Source: an uncultured Collinsella sp. (GTDB taxonomy: Bacteria > Actinomycetota > Coriobacteriia > Coriobacteriales > Coriobacteriaceae). Taken from it: a stretch of 24,242 nt of DNA. Both the position numbers and the translations under genes were made by a program. The notes beneath the pieces were generated by a model. That model ran no database searches. It saw nothing but the letters and a program-made list of their open reading frames with translations, and was not told the DNA's origin. Positions 1-6,471 of this stretch are shown here, piece by piece. Where the stretch lies: assembly GCA_900545615.1 (NCBI GenBank), contig UQZM01000030.1:1-24242 (forward strand), given 5' to 3'. The stretch's first letter is position 1, and each line of letters starts with the position of its first letter.

Positions 1-22
1 AAGAGCACACGTCTGAACTCCA
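1..22. other. Illumina TruSeq adapter remnant at contig end
   Basis: These 22 bases are identical to an internal stretch of the standard TruSeq indexed adapter, the part that starts AAGAGCACACGTC and ends GAACTCCA. The match stops at base 23, where genomic sequence begins. This is untrimmed library sequence, not biology, and it shows that position 1 is the end of an assembled contig. Confidence 0.93.
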
Positions 23-42
23 CTTCCCCGGACAAAGTCACC
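22..42. repeat. Half of a dispersed palindromic repeat
   Basis: The 21 bases here are the exact reverse complement of 1247-1267. In the other copies this arm is followed or preceded by a loop related to GGGCTCCGCGA and by an opposite arm. Here the sequence is cut at the loop position and replaced by adapter. The contig therefore probably ended because a library fragment or the assembly broke inside a strong hairpin. Confidence 0.7.
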
Positions 43-53
43 CCGCCTGACAG

Positions 54-84
54 GGCCCCAGCGCGAGACCGTCCCGGATGCTAC
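54..84 (-). repeat. 31-bp direct repeat carrying a stop codon, copy 1
   Basis: Identical to 1310-1340. Read on the minus strand the repeat starts G-TAG-CATCCGGGACGG, and its TAG is the stop codon of the AEC permease. The second copy supplies the stop codon of the phosphoketolase in the same way. The two proteins are unrelated, so the identity is not gene duplication. Confidence 0.85.
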
Positions 85-1019
85 GCACACAGCATCGTTA
101 CTAATGGGATTGTCAAAATGGAGCAGATGATCGACAGGAAGGTGCACTGCATCATGGGGCGGGCATCTTTGCCGTATTGGAGGCAGTACAGTGTGCCGTT
201 GCTGCCTACCGGCATGGCCATCTCGAGGACGAGTGTTGTGATAAACATGGGCGTCATGCCTGGCCACACGCGGGCCACGGCAAGACACGCCACGGGCACG
301 ATAACCAAACGGAATGCCACGGCGACATAGGCGCGCCAGTTGGTAAGCATATCGAGCGGTCGATACTTGGCGATGGACGACCCCATGAGCAGCAGCGCCA
401 CCGGGGTGGTCATGGTACCCACGATGGAAATCGAATCGCCCACGACGCCCCAATCGGTCCATCCGGTCAAAACGACAATGAGCACGACAACACTCGCAAT
501 AAGGCCAGGGTTTTTGCAACAAGCGGCAAGATTTCGCAGCTGCTTCTTAAGGCCACCTTGTACGCCACTAAAGAGCATGACGCCGACGGTGAACATAAAT
601 ATGTTGAGGGGAATGAGCGCAATCGAAGCGTAGAGCAGCGCCTGCTTGCCAAGCACCGCCTGAATGACCGGAAACCCGATAAAGCCGGCATTGCCAAAGA
701 GCACGGCAAAGCGATACGAGCACTCAGTGCCTTTGGGCACACGAAGAGCGGCCGTGACAACGAACGCAATAACAATCGCCACAACATACATGACGACAGA
801 CAAGCCCATGAGCGAAAACCTATCGGCAACGCTCGGCAACTGCACATCATCGCCCAACGCCGACGAGAGCACCAAGCACGGCAACGCCACCTGCAGCAGC
901 AAACGCGAAAGCTCGCGCTCAAACTCTGCCTTCATAAATCCCAGCTTGGAGATACACCACCCCAACAGGATCGGCAAAGAAACCGTCACCATCTGCAACG
1001 CCACGCTCGTAAAGCTCAT
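81..1019 (-). CDS. AEC-family (auxin efflux carrier-like) permease
   Basis: The 312-residue protein is almost entirely hydrophobic, with about ten predicted membrane segments. It has the AEC-family look: a hydrophilic centre near residue 155 (GGLKKQLRNL) between two blocks of helices, and a conserved-type FGNAGFIGFPV stretch near residue 108. Bacterial members export or import small organic acids such as malate or other carboxylates; the substrate cannot be read from the sequence. The start ATG follows an AGGGGGAG ribosome-binding site by four bases. The length is normal for the family, and the stop lies inside a 31-bp repeat. It sits downstream of xfp on the same strand, but 317 bases of repeats separate them, so co-transcription is uncertain. 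Carboxylate export next to an acetyl-phosphate-forming enzyme would make sense but is inference. Confidence 0.85.
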   Translation of the reverse strand: MSFTSVALQMVTVSLPILLGWCISKLGFMKAEFERELSRLLLQVALPCLVLSSALGDDVQLPSVADRFSLMGLSVVMYVVAIVIAFVVTAALRVPKGTECSYRFAVLFGNAGFIGFPVIQAVLGKQALLYASIALIPLNIFMFTVGVMLFSGVQGGLKKQLRNLAACCKNPGLIASVVVLIVVLTGWTDWGVVGDSISIVGTMTTPVALLLMGSSIAKYRPLDMLTNWRAYVAVAFRLVIVPVACLAVARVWPGMTPMFITTLVLEMAMPVGSNGTLYCLQYGKDARPMMQCTFLSIICSILTIPLVTMLCA

Positions 1020-1046
1020 CTACTCCCCCTCTTAGCTATTCCACGA

Positions 1047-1119
1047 GGGCCGGGGTGCCTGCTTTGTTTTGAGAAGTGGGCTCCGCGAACTTCTCAAAAC
1101 AAAGCAGGCACCCCGGCCC
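1047..1119. repeat. Perfect 31-bp inverted repeat (long hairpin)
   Basis: The arms 1047-1077 and 1089-1119 are exact reverse complements. They are separated by an 11-base loop, GGGCTCCGCGA. The inner arm ends are GAGAAGT and ACTTCTC. There is no clean U-tract, so it is not a standard terminator. The loop and inner arms recur at 1246-1299 in opposite orientation, which marks a dispersed palindromic repeat family. It lies about 28 bases upstream of the AEC start codon, so it may sit in that gene's leader. Confidence 0.85.
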
Positions 1120-1245
1120 CGGCAATGCAATCCTAGCTGACCAAAGAAAGATGCGCAGCCTCCAGGGCAGCATCAGCAAAGTCACCGTTGCATTAAAAAT
1201 TTTCAGCCCCGCAGATCGAAACGGTCGAGAGGGCCTTGCCCGGGA

Positions 1246-1299
1246 GGGTGACTTTGTCCGGGGAAGTTCGCGAAGCCCACTTCTCAGAGGAAGGCACCC
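1246..1299. repeat. Imperfect copy of the palindromic repeat family
   Basis: The left arm 1247-1267 equals the reverse complement of 22-42. The loop 1268-1278 (TCGCGAAGCCC) is the reverse complement of the 1047-1119 loop with one change. The right arm 1279-1298 begins ACTTCTCAGAGG and pairs with the left arm only at its ends. The two arms appear to come from different sequence variants of the same family, as if the element were a recombinant. Confidence 0.65.
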
Positions 1300-1309
1300 G
1301 CCCGGAGGC

Positions 1310-1340
1310 GGCCCCAGCGCGAGACCGTCCCGGATGCTAC
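1310..1340 (-). repeat. 31-bp direct repeat carrying a stop codon, copy 2
   Basis: Identical to 54-84. On the minus strand its TAG (1337-1339) ends the phosphoketolase gene. The sequence immediately outside both ends differs from copy 1. Confidence 0.85.
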
Positions 1341-3865
1341 TCGTTGTCGCCAGCAGTTAACTGCGTTGCGGAGAGCGCGCCGTCGGCTGCGGTTGCGGCA
1401 GCGGCGTCAGGCCAGACCCAGTCGGTGAAGGCCGGGTGATCGTAGCCTTCGTCGCACGCGAACTCAAAGGCCTCGGTGCGGAAAGCTTCCCACTCGTTGA
1501 TCTGCTCGGCAAACTTGTCAGCATCGACCATGCGCAGCACGTCGGCAGCCAGGGCCCAGCGGTCCATGTTGTTCAGGCGCAGCATGTCGAACGGCGTGGT
1601 CGTGGAGCCCTTCTCCTCATAGCCGTGGACGCGGAAGGCGTCGTGGCCGGGGCGGTTCCAGATCAGGCGGCGAATCGTGCCGGCATAGGCGTGGAAGGCA
1701 AAGAGGACGGGCTTCTCACCGCAGCCGAACAGCTCGGCCCAGCGCTCGTCGCTGATGGCCTGGTCGTTCTCGCAGACGTTCTGGATCTTGAGCAGGTCGA
1801 CCACGTTGACGAACCACACCTTGATGCCCAGCTCGCGCAGCATGTCTGTCGCGGCCAAGGCCTCGAGCGTCGGCACGTCGCCGCAGGTGGAGACCACGAC
1901 ATCGGCCTCGGCGAGCGAATCGGCGGTCGATGCCCACTCCCAGGTCGCGACGCCCTCGGCGAGCTCCGCCTTGGCCTCGTCGACCGTCTGGAAGGTCGGG
2001 GCGGGCTGCTTGCCGCAGAAGATGGCGTTGACGCAATCGGTGGACTGGTAGACGCGCTCGGCCACGGCAAGGGCCATGTTGGCGTCAGCCGGATAGTAGG
2101 CATTCACGATATGCGTGTCGTTGGCTTTGTTGAGCAGCAGGTCGATAAAGCCGGGGTCCTGGTGCGAGAAGCCGTTATGGTCCTGGCGCCAGACATGGCT
2201 CGACAGCAAAATGTTGAGGCCGCTGATGGGAGCACGCCACGGAATCTCGCGCTTGGTGGCCTCGAGCCACTTGCAGTGCTGGTTGACCATGGAATCGACC
2301 ACGTGGACAAAGCTCTCGTAGGAGCTCCACACACCCGAGCGGCCGGTGAGCACGTAGGCCTCGAGGAAACCCTCGCACTGGTGCTCGGACAGCTGCTCGA
2401 CAACCTTACCGGAACCGGCCAGCAGCTCGTCGTTGGCCTCGTCCTCGTAGAAGCCGGCATCCCACTGCTTTTTGGTCACCTTGTAGGCAGCCTGCAGGCG
2501 GTTGGACGCGGTCTCGTCGGGACCGAAGATGCGGAAGTCGTCCATGTTCTTGGCCAGAACATCGGCGGTGTACTCGCCAAAGACGCGGGCGGCCTCGGTG
2601 GAGCCCCAGCCGTGACCCTTACTTGCGACGGGAACCTCGTGGGCGTGAATATCGGGGAGCTCGAGCTCGCGGCGCACCTTGCCGCCGTTTGCATTGGGGT
2701 TGGCGCCGATGCGTAGCTCGCCGGTCGGCATAAAGGCCGTTACCTCGGGGCGCACCTGGCCCTCGGGTGTAAAGAGTTCCTCGGGCTTGTAGGAGCGCAG
2801 CCACTCGCGCAGCACGCGGAAGTGCTCGTGGGTGTCCTTGGCACTCGCCAGCGGCACCTGATGTGCGCGCCAGGAGTCCTCGGTCTTCTTGCCATCGATG
2901 TGCTTGGGGCAGGTCCAGCCCTTGGGCGTACGGAACACGATCATGGGGTAGGCCGGGCGGACCACGGTCTCGCCTGCGACGGCCTGGGCCCGTGCGGCGG
3001 CCTTGATGTCGCAAATCTCGTCAAAGACCTGCTCAAACAGGACAGCGAAACGCTTGTGGATGCTTGCATGGCTCTCGTCGTCAAAACCGGCGACAAAGAA
3101 GTGCGGCTTATAGCCCATGCCCTCAAAGAACTTGGTGAGCTCCTCATCGGACACGCGGGCAAGGATGGTGGGGTTGGCGATCTTGTAGCCGTTGAGGTGC
3201 AGGATCGGCAGGACGATGCCGTCGGTTGCCGGGTTCACGAGCTTGTTGGACTGCCAAGAGGTCGCGAGCGGACCGGTCTCGGACTCGCCGTCGCCCACCA
3301 CGGCCACGGCCAGCAGGCTCGGGTTGTCCATAACGGCACCGTAAGCGTGGCTGAGCGTGTAGCCGAGCTCGCCGCCCTCGTGGATGGAACCGGGCGTCTC
3401 GGGCGCAAAGTGGCTCGGGATGCCGCCGGGATAGGAGAACTGGCGGAAGAACTTCTGCAGGCCGGCCTCGTCATTGGTGATGTCGGGGCGAATCTCGCGG
3501 TAGGTGCCGTCGAGCAGCGACTGAGCAGTACCGGCGGGGCCACCGTGACCAGGGCCCATCAAGAAGATAGCATTCTGGTTGTGGTCGGCGATCAGTCGAT
3601 TGACGTGACCGAACAGGAAGTTGATGCCGGGCGTGGTGCCCCAGTGGCCAACCAGGCGGTGCTTAACGTCCGGACGACCGAAGTCGCGCACCTCACCGGT
3701 TTTCTCGTCGACAAAGTCGGGGCGCATTAGCGGGTTAGAGCGAAGGTAGATCTGACCGACGGACAGATAGTTCGATGCGCGCCAATACAGGTCGACGCCC
3801 TCGAGCTCGGAAGCCGGCACCTCGTGGCCCAGCTTTTGCCACGGCGTCCCCAGTGTTTTAGCCAT
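1337..3865 (-). CDS. xfp: Xylulose-5-phosphate/fructose-6-phosphate phosphoketolase
   Basis: This thiamine-diphosphate enzyme splits xylulose-5-phosphate, and usually fructose-6-phosphate, with phosphate. The products are acetyl-phosphate plus glyceraldehyde-3-phosphate or erythrose-4-phosphate. It is the key step of the bifid shunt or heterolactic pathway, and it is cytosolic. The 842 residues match the family's length. The phosphoketolase signature EGGELGY is at 163-169, and the thiamine-diphosphate/metal motif GDGESETGP is at 191-199. GPGHGGPA is at 104-111. The C-terminal half contains SSHVWRQDHNGFSHQDPG, the transketolase-like pyrimidine-binding region. The start ATG has an upstream AAGGGA. 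It follows a LacI-family gene on the same strand by about 200 bases, with paired operators between them, so it is probably controlled by that regulator. The stop codon is inside a 31-bp repeat. Confidence 0.97.
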   Translation of the reverse strand: MAKTLGTPWQKLGHEVPASELEGVDLYWRASNYLSVGQIYLRSNPLMRPDFVDEKTGEVRDFGRPDVKHRLVGHWGTTPGINFLFGHVNRLIADHNQNAIFLMGPGHGGPAGTAQSLLDGTYREIRPDITNDEAGLQKFFRQFSYPGGIPSHFAPETPGSIHEGGELGYTLSHAYGAVMDNPSLLAVAVVGDGESETGPLATSWQSNKLVNPATDGIVLPILHLNGYKIANPTILARVSDEELTKFFEGMGYKPHFFVAGFDDESHASIHKRFAVLFEQVFDEICDIKAAARAQAVAGETVVRPAYPMIVFRTPKGWTCPKHIDGKKTEDSWRAHQVPLASAKDTHEHFRVLREWLRSYKPEELFTPEGQVRPEVTAFMPTGELRIGANPNANGGKVRRELELPDIHAHEVPVASKGHGWGSTEAARVFGEYTADVLAKNMDDFRIFGPDETASNRLQAAYKVTKKQWDAGFYEDEANDELLAGSGKVVEQLSEHQCEGFLEAYVLTGRSGVWSSYESFVHVVDSMVNQHCKWLEATKREIPWRAPISGLNILLSSHVWRQDHNGFSHQDPGFIDLLLNKANDTHIVNAYYPADANMALAVAERVYQSTDCVNAIFCGKQPAPTFQTVDEAKAELAEGVATWEWASTADSLAEADVVVSTCGDVPTLEALAATDMLRELGIKVWFVNVVDLLKIQNVCENDQAISDERWAELFGCGEKPVLFAFHAYAGTIRRLIWNRPGHDAFRVHGYEEKGSTTTPFDMLRLNNMDRWALAADVLRMVDADKFAEQINEWEAFRTEAFEFACDEGYDHPAFTDWVWPDAAAATAADGALSATQLTAGDNE

Positions 3866-3923
3866 TGTTTATGTCCCTTCGCTGTGCGGTCACCCTCCAA
3901 TACGGCAACCTTTCGTTGGGACC

Positions 3924-3967
3924 AGTATATTTGCTAAAACGTTTTATCATGGTGAAAAAACGTTTTA
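3924..3967 (-). promoter_or_regulatory. xfp promoter with two LacI-type operators
   Basis: Two palindromes lie upstream of xfp. TAAAACGTTTTA (3935-3946) is a perfect 12-mer, and AAAACGTTTT (3957-3966) is a perfect 10-mer. Their centres are 21 bp apart, two helical turns, so bound dimers would lie on the same face. The CG-centred core is typical of LacI-family operators. A minus-strand -10 box TATACT (plus 3924-3929) is immediately downstream of the first operator, so a repressor there would cover the promoter. No good -35 box is visible, so the promoter may be weak or need activation. Confidence 0.7.
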
Positions 3968-4068
3968 CCCCCTTATCAATTCCATCGATTAGCAAAACGC
4001 GACATTCACCTGCGGCGTTGATTGTCACAGGTGCTCCACATTCGGTCTCTGCAAATTGGTAAACGTGT

Positions 4069-5097
4069 TTAGTTGTGTTTAGTAAGCTCGAGCACGCTGT
4101 CCTTAACGATAAGCTCCGGCTCCAGAACGACCTCTTCGGCACGCCTGCCGCCCCTACCGGCAAGACGCTTGGACATGCAGCCAAAAGCATGCTCCGCAAG
4201 GACACCAGGGTCCTGCTCAATCGCGGTCAGCGCCGGCTCAAAGAGAACGTCGGCCGCCGAGTTGTCATAGCTCACCACCGAGATATCGCCCGGGATGCTC
4301 TTCCCCATCTCGTGCAAGCGCTTGAGCAAACCGAGGGCAATGTTATCCGAGCTTGCGAACACGGCAGTGGCGTCAGTTGCGAGCACTGCCTCCGAGGCCT
4401 CGTATGCGCTCGGAATGTAGTACTCGCTCTCAAACTCCAAACGCGCGTCGATCGGCAGGCCAACCTCGCGCAGCGCGCGCTCATAGCCGGCAAGTCGCTT
4501 GCGACCCGTATTGGAACGGCGGGCATTAACCAGGCAGGCAATACGGCGGTGGCCTTGCTCGATCAGATAGCGGGTGGCCATATAGCCGCCCATCTCGTGG
4601 TCGAACATCACCTTGTCGCACTCGAGCCCCTCAATGGCACGGTCGACCATTACGGCCGGGATGGGCAGGTGGCTGACTTCTTCGCGCAGGGCGCGGTCAT
4701 CGGAGAACTCGTCACCCACCACCAGGAAGACGCCATCAACGCCGCGCGTCACCAGCTGGCGCAGCAGCTCCAGATCGTCATCGGCGCTTCCGCCCGAGCT
4801 GGTAATGAAGAGCGCATAGCCGTCCTCGCGGCAGCGCTTTTCCAGGCTACCGGCGAGCGAGGCAAAAAAGCGGCTCTCGATGTTAGGGACGATAAGGCCC
4901 AGCGTGCGCGACTCGCGCATGACCAGGCTGCGCGCAATCTGGTTGGGAACATAGTGGTTGCGCGCCGCGACCTCTTTGATGAGCTTGCGGTTTTCTTCCG
5001 AGATGCGACAGGGCCGATTATTGAGCACAAGCGAGACCGACGAGGGGGAAAGCCCCACCTCCTGGGCGATCTGCTTGAGGGTGACTTTGTTGGCCAT
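4069..5097 (-). CDS. LacI-family transcriptional regulator
   Basis: The 342-residue protein has an N-terminal helix-turn-helix (residues 4-28, VTLKQIAQEVGLSPSSVSLV then LNNRP). Next comes a hinge helix region (NQIARSLVMR) and a periplasmic-binding-protein-like sugar-sensing domain (about 60-340). The start ATG has an ideal AAGGAG four bases upstream. A TATACT -10 box lies at plus 5133-5138 on the minus strand. The next gene on the same strand is xfp, and two CG-centred palindromes lie between them, so the simplest reading is local control of phosphoketolase by a sugar or sugar phosphate. An imperfect operator-like TAAACGTGTTTA (4060-4071) overlaps its own stop codon. The effector is unknown. 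Confidence 0.93.
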   Translation of the reverse strand: MANKVTLKQIAQEVGLSPSSVSLVLNNRPCRISEENRKLIKEVAARNHYVPNQIARSLVMRESRTLGLIVPNIESRFFASLAGSLEKRCREDGYALFITSSGGSADDDLELLRQLVTRGVDGVFLVVGDEFSDDRALREEVSHLPIPAVMVDRAIEGLECDKVMFDHEMGGYMATRYLIEQGHRRIACLVNARRSNTGRKRLAGYERALREVGLPIDARLEFESEYYIPSAYEASEAVLATDATAVFASSDNIALGLLKRLHEMGKSIPGDISVVSYDNSAADVLFEPALTAIEQDPGVLAEHAFGCMSKRLAGRGGRRAEEVVLEPELIVKDSVLELTKHN

Positions 5098-5280
5098 CTC
5101 GCTCCTTCCGGGTTTACGCGCAATCTCTTGAAAGTATAGCGACTACCCCTCTACCTCGGTGATAAACACTTTACCAATCCGGTGGACGGCTGTTTTATCG
5201 CCGCCAGCGCACCAAATCCGTCCGGGTGGGGTATATTGCAATCGATTGATGACAACGACCACCAAAAGGCGGATATCCGT

Positions 5281-6243
5281 ATGCACGAGAACGATTTTTT
5301 TAACGAGGACCTGCTGTGCGCGCTCGCTGGCGTTGCCGGCGAGGACAACGTGCTGATGAGCGAGCCCATGCGCGAGCACACCACGTTTAAGATCGGCGGT
5401 CCGGCCGACGTCTTTGTCACGCCCGATACTGAGCAGGGCCTCGTCGCCACGCTCGATACCTGCTATCGCTGCAATCTACCACTCACCATCGTGGGCAACG
5501 GCTCCGACTTGCTCGTCGGCGACAAGGGCATCCGCGGCGTCGTCGTAGCGCTGGGCGAGGGCCTCTCCGACATTACGGTCGACGGCACGCACGTCACGGC
5601 GGCAGCCGGCGCCTTGCTTTCCGATGTCGCAGCCGCGGCAGCCGAGGCCGGCCTTACCGGCATGGAGCCCATCTCGGGCATTCCCGGATCGGTCGGCGGT
5701 GCCTGCTACATGAACGCCGGAGCATACGGCGCTTGCATGGCCGATGTGCTGGAGTCCGTGCGCGTCTACAAGCCCGCCCGCATGCTCGACGACGGCACCC
5801 GCGGTAGCGGCAGCATTATCGAGTTCGATGTCGATGAGCTCAACCTGGGCTATCGCAAGAGCCGCATTGCCGACGACGGTTTCGTCGTGCTTTCGGCCAC
5901 TTTCAATCTCGCCCCGGGCAACGCCGCGATGATCAAGGCCGACATGGACGACTACCGCCAGCGCCGCGAGGACAAGCAGCCGCTTGACATGCCGAGTGCC
6001 GGCTCCACCTTCAAGCGCCCCGAGGGCTACTTTGCCGGCAAGCTCATCATGGACGCCGGCCTGCGAGGACACGCCATCGGCGGCGCGCAGGTGAGCGAAA
6101 AGCACTGCGGCTTCATCGTCAACGCCGACCACGCCACCGCCGCCGATGTCGACGAACTCATCCGCCACATCCAGGCAACCGTCAAAGACCAATTCAACGT
6201 AGACCTAGAACCCGAAGTCCACCGAGTAGGCGAATTTTTATAA
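5281..6243 (+). CDS. murB: UDP-N-acetylmuramate dehydrogenase (MurB)
   Basis: The FAD enzyme reduces UDP-N-acetylenolpyruvylglucosamine to UDP-N-acetylmuramic acid with NADPH, the second committed step of peptidoglycan synthesis in the cytosol. Evidence: HTTFKIGGPAD (33-43), the FAD-binding IVGNGSDLLV (70-79), the SGIPGSVGGACYMNAGAYG block, YRKSRI, and AGSTFKRP with the catalytic Ser of the reducing step. The conserved C-terminal Glu is in EPEVHRVG. I chose ATG 5281 (320 residues) because AAAGGCGG lies eight bases upstream. The frame stays open back to 5182, but that extension has no family resemblance and would contain the promoter (TATATT at 5232). It is transcribed divergently from the LacI-type gene and ends at a bidirectional terminator. 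Confidence 0.96.
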   Translation: MHENDFFNEDLLCALAGVAGEDNVLMSEPMREHTTFKIGGPADVFVTPDTEQGLVATLDTCYRCNLPLTIVGNGSDLLVGDKGIRGVVVALGEGLSDITVDGTHVTAAAGALLSDVAAAAAEAGLTGMEPISGIPGSVGGACYMNAGAYGACMADVLESVRVYKPARMLDDGTRGSGSIIEFDVDELNLGYRKSRIADDGFVVLSATFNLAPGNAAMIKADMDDYRQRREDKQPLDMPSAGSTFKRPEGYFAGKLIMDAGLRGHAIGGAQVSEKHCGFIVNADHATAADVDELIRHIQATVKDQFNVDLEPEVHRVGEFL

Positions 6244-6246
6244 AAA

Positions 6247-6275
6247 GAAGGCCCCGAAAGGGGCCTTCACTTTCT
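6247..6275. terminator. Bidirectional terminator between murB and the peptidase gene
   Basis: The stem AAGGCCCC/GGGGCCTT (6248-6255 and 6260-6267) closes a GAAA tetraloop. It is followed by CACTTTCTTT on the plus strand and by CTTTTTATAA on the minus strand. It starts four bases after the murB stop and can serve both converging genes; the U-tract is better for the minus-strand gene. Confidence 0.85.
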
Positions 6276-6321
6276 TTAATTCAGATAAACCAGTCCGGTG
6301 TGTGACGTATTGGACCCGAGA

Positions 6322-6452
6322 GGTCCGTGGCTGCCCGAAAGGCATTAGGTTGATCGCGAGTTCCGCACGAGCCGGAGAGCACTTAATGTGCTCTCCGTGC
6401 GAGCAGGACTGTCCGAGCAGGCAACCTAATGCCTTTCGGGCAGCCACGGACC
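6322..6452. ncRNA. Large inverted-repeat element with conserved inner hairpin (candidate structured RNA or MITE-like repeat), copy A
   Basis: The arms 6322-6352 and 6422-6452 are perfect 31-bp reverse complements around a 69-base core. Inside, CGCAC (6364-6368) can pair with GTGCG (6397-6401). The nine-base stem GGAGAGCAC/GTGCTCTCC (6374-6382 and 6388-6396) closes a TTAAT loop. Bases 6345-6370 match 24184-24209 with one mismatch. The inner stem there carries two different base pairs but keeps its pairing, and the loop is unchanged, which supports a real fold. The outer arms are not conserved in the second copy beyond TTAGGTT. No protein is encoded. It lies between converging genes, past the murB terminator. 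Whether it is transcribed, and on which strand, is unknown. Confidence 0.6.
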
Positions 6453-6471
6453 AACTTACTTCAAACCGCAG

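Larger units (their letters stand above)
1020..1336. other. Gene-free gap filled with palindromic repeats
   Basis: No plausible gene is seen here. The gap holds a 31-bp perfect hairpin (1047-1119), an imperfect relative of it (1246-1299) and a 31-bp direct repeat (1310-1340). The remaining bases, 1120-1245, include an A/T run at about 1195-1202 (TTTTTAA-type on the minus strand) after a GC-rich segment, which could be a weak xfp terminator. I see no convincing promoter for the AEC gene. Confidence 0.6.

Noticed and set aside
1436..2716. Long open frame antisense to phosphoketolase
   Set aside because: Its protein is low-complexity and Val/Gly/Leu-rich, as expected for the shadow frame of a GC-rich gene. 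The sense strand has full family motifs.
4060..4071. Third LacI-type operator, TAAACGTGTTTA
   Set aside because: It is imperfect at the centre and overlaps the regulator's stop codon, so chance is likely.
5182..5280. N-terminal extension of MurB
   Set aside because: The extension has no family resemblance and covers the likely promoter; ATG 5281 has a proper ribosome-binding site.
6322..6452. Integron attC site
   Set aside because: The outer arms read GTT inward then AAC, the reverse of attC core-site orientation. No integron integrase is present, and perfect 31-bp arms are not attC-like.
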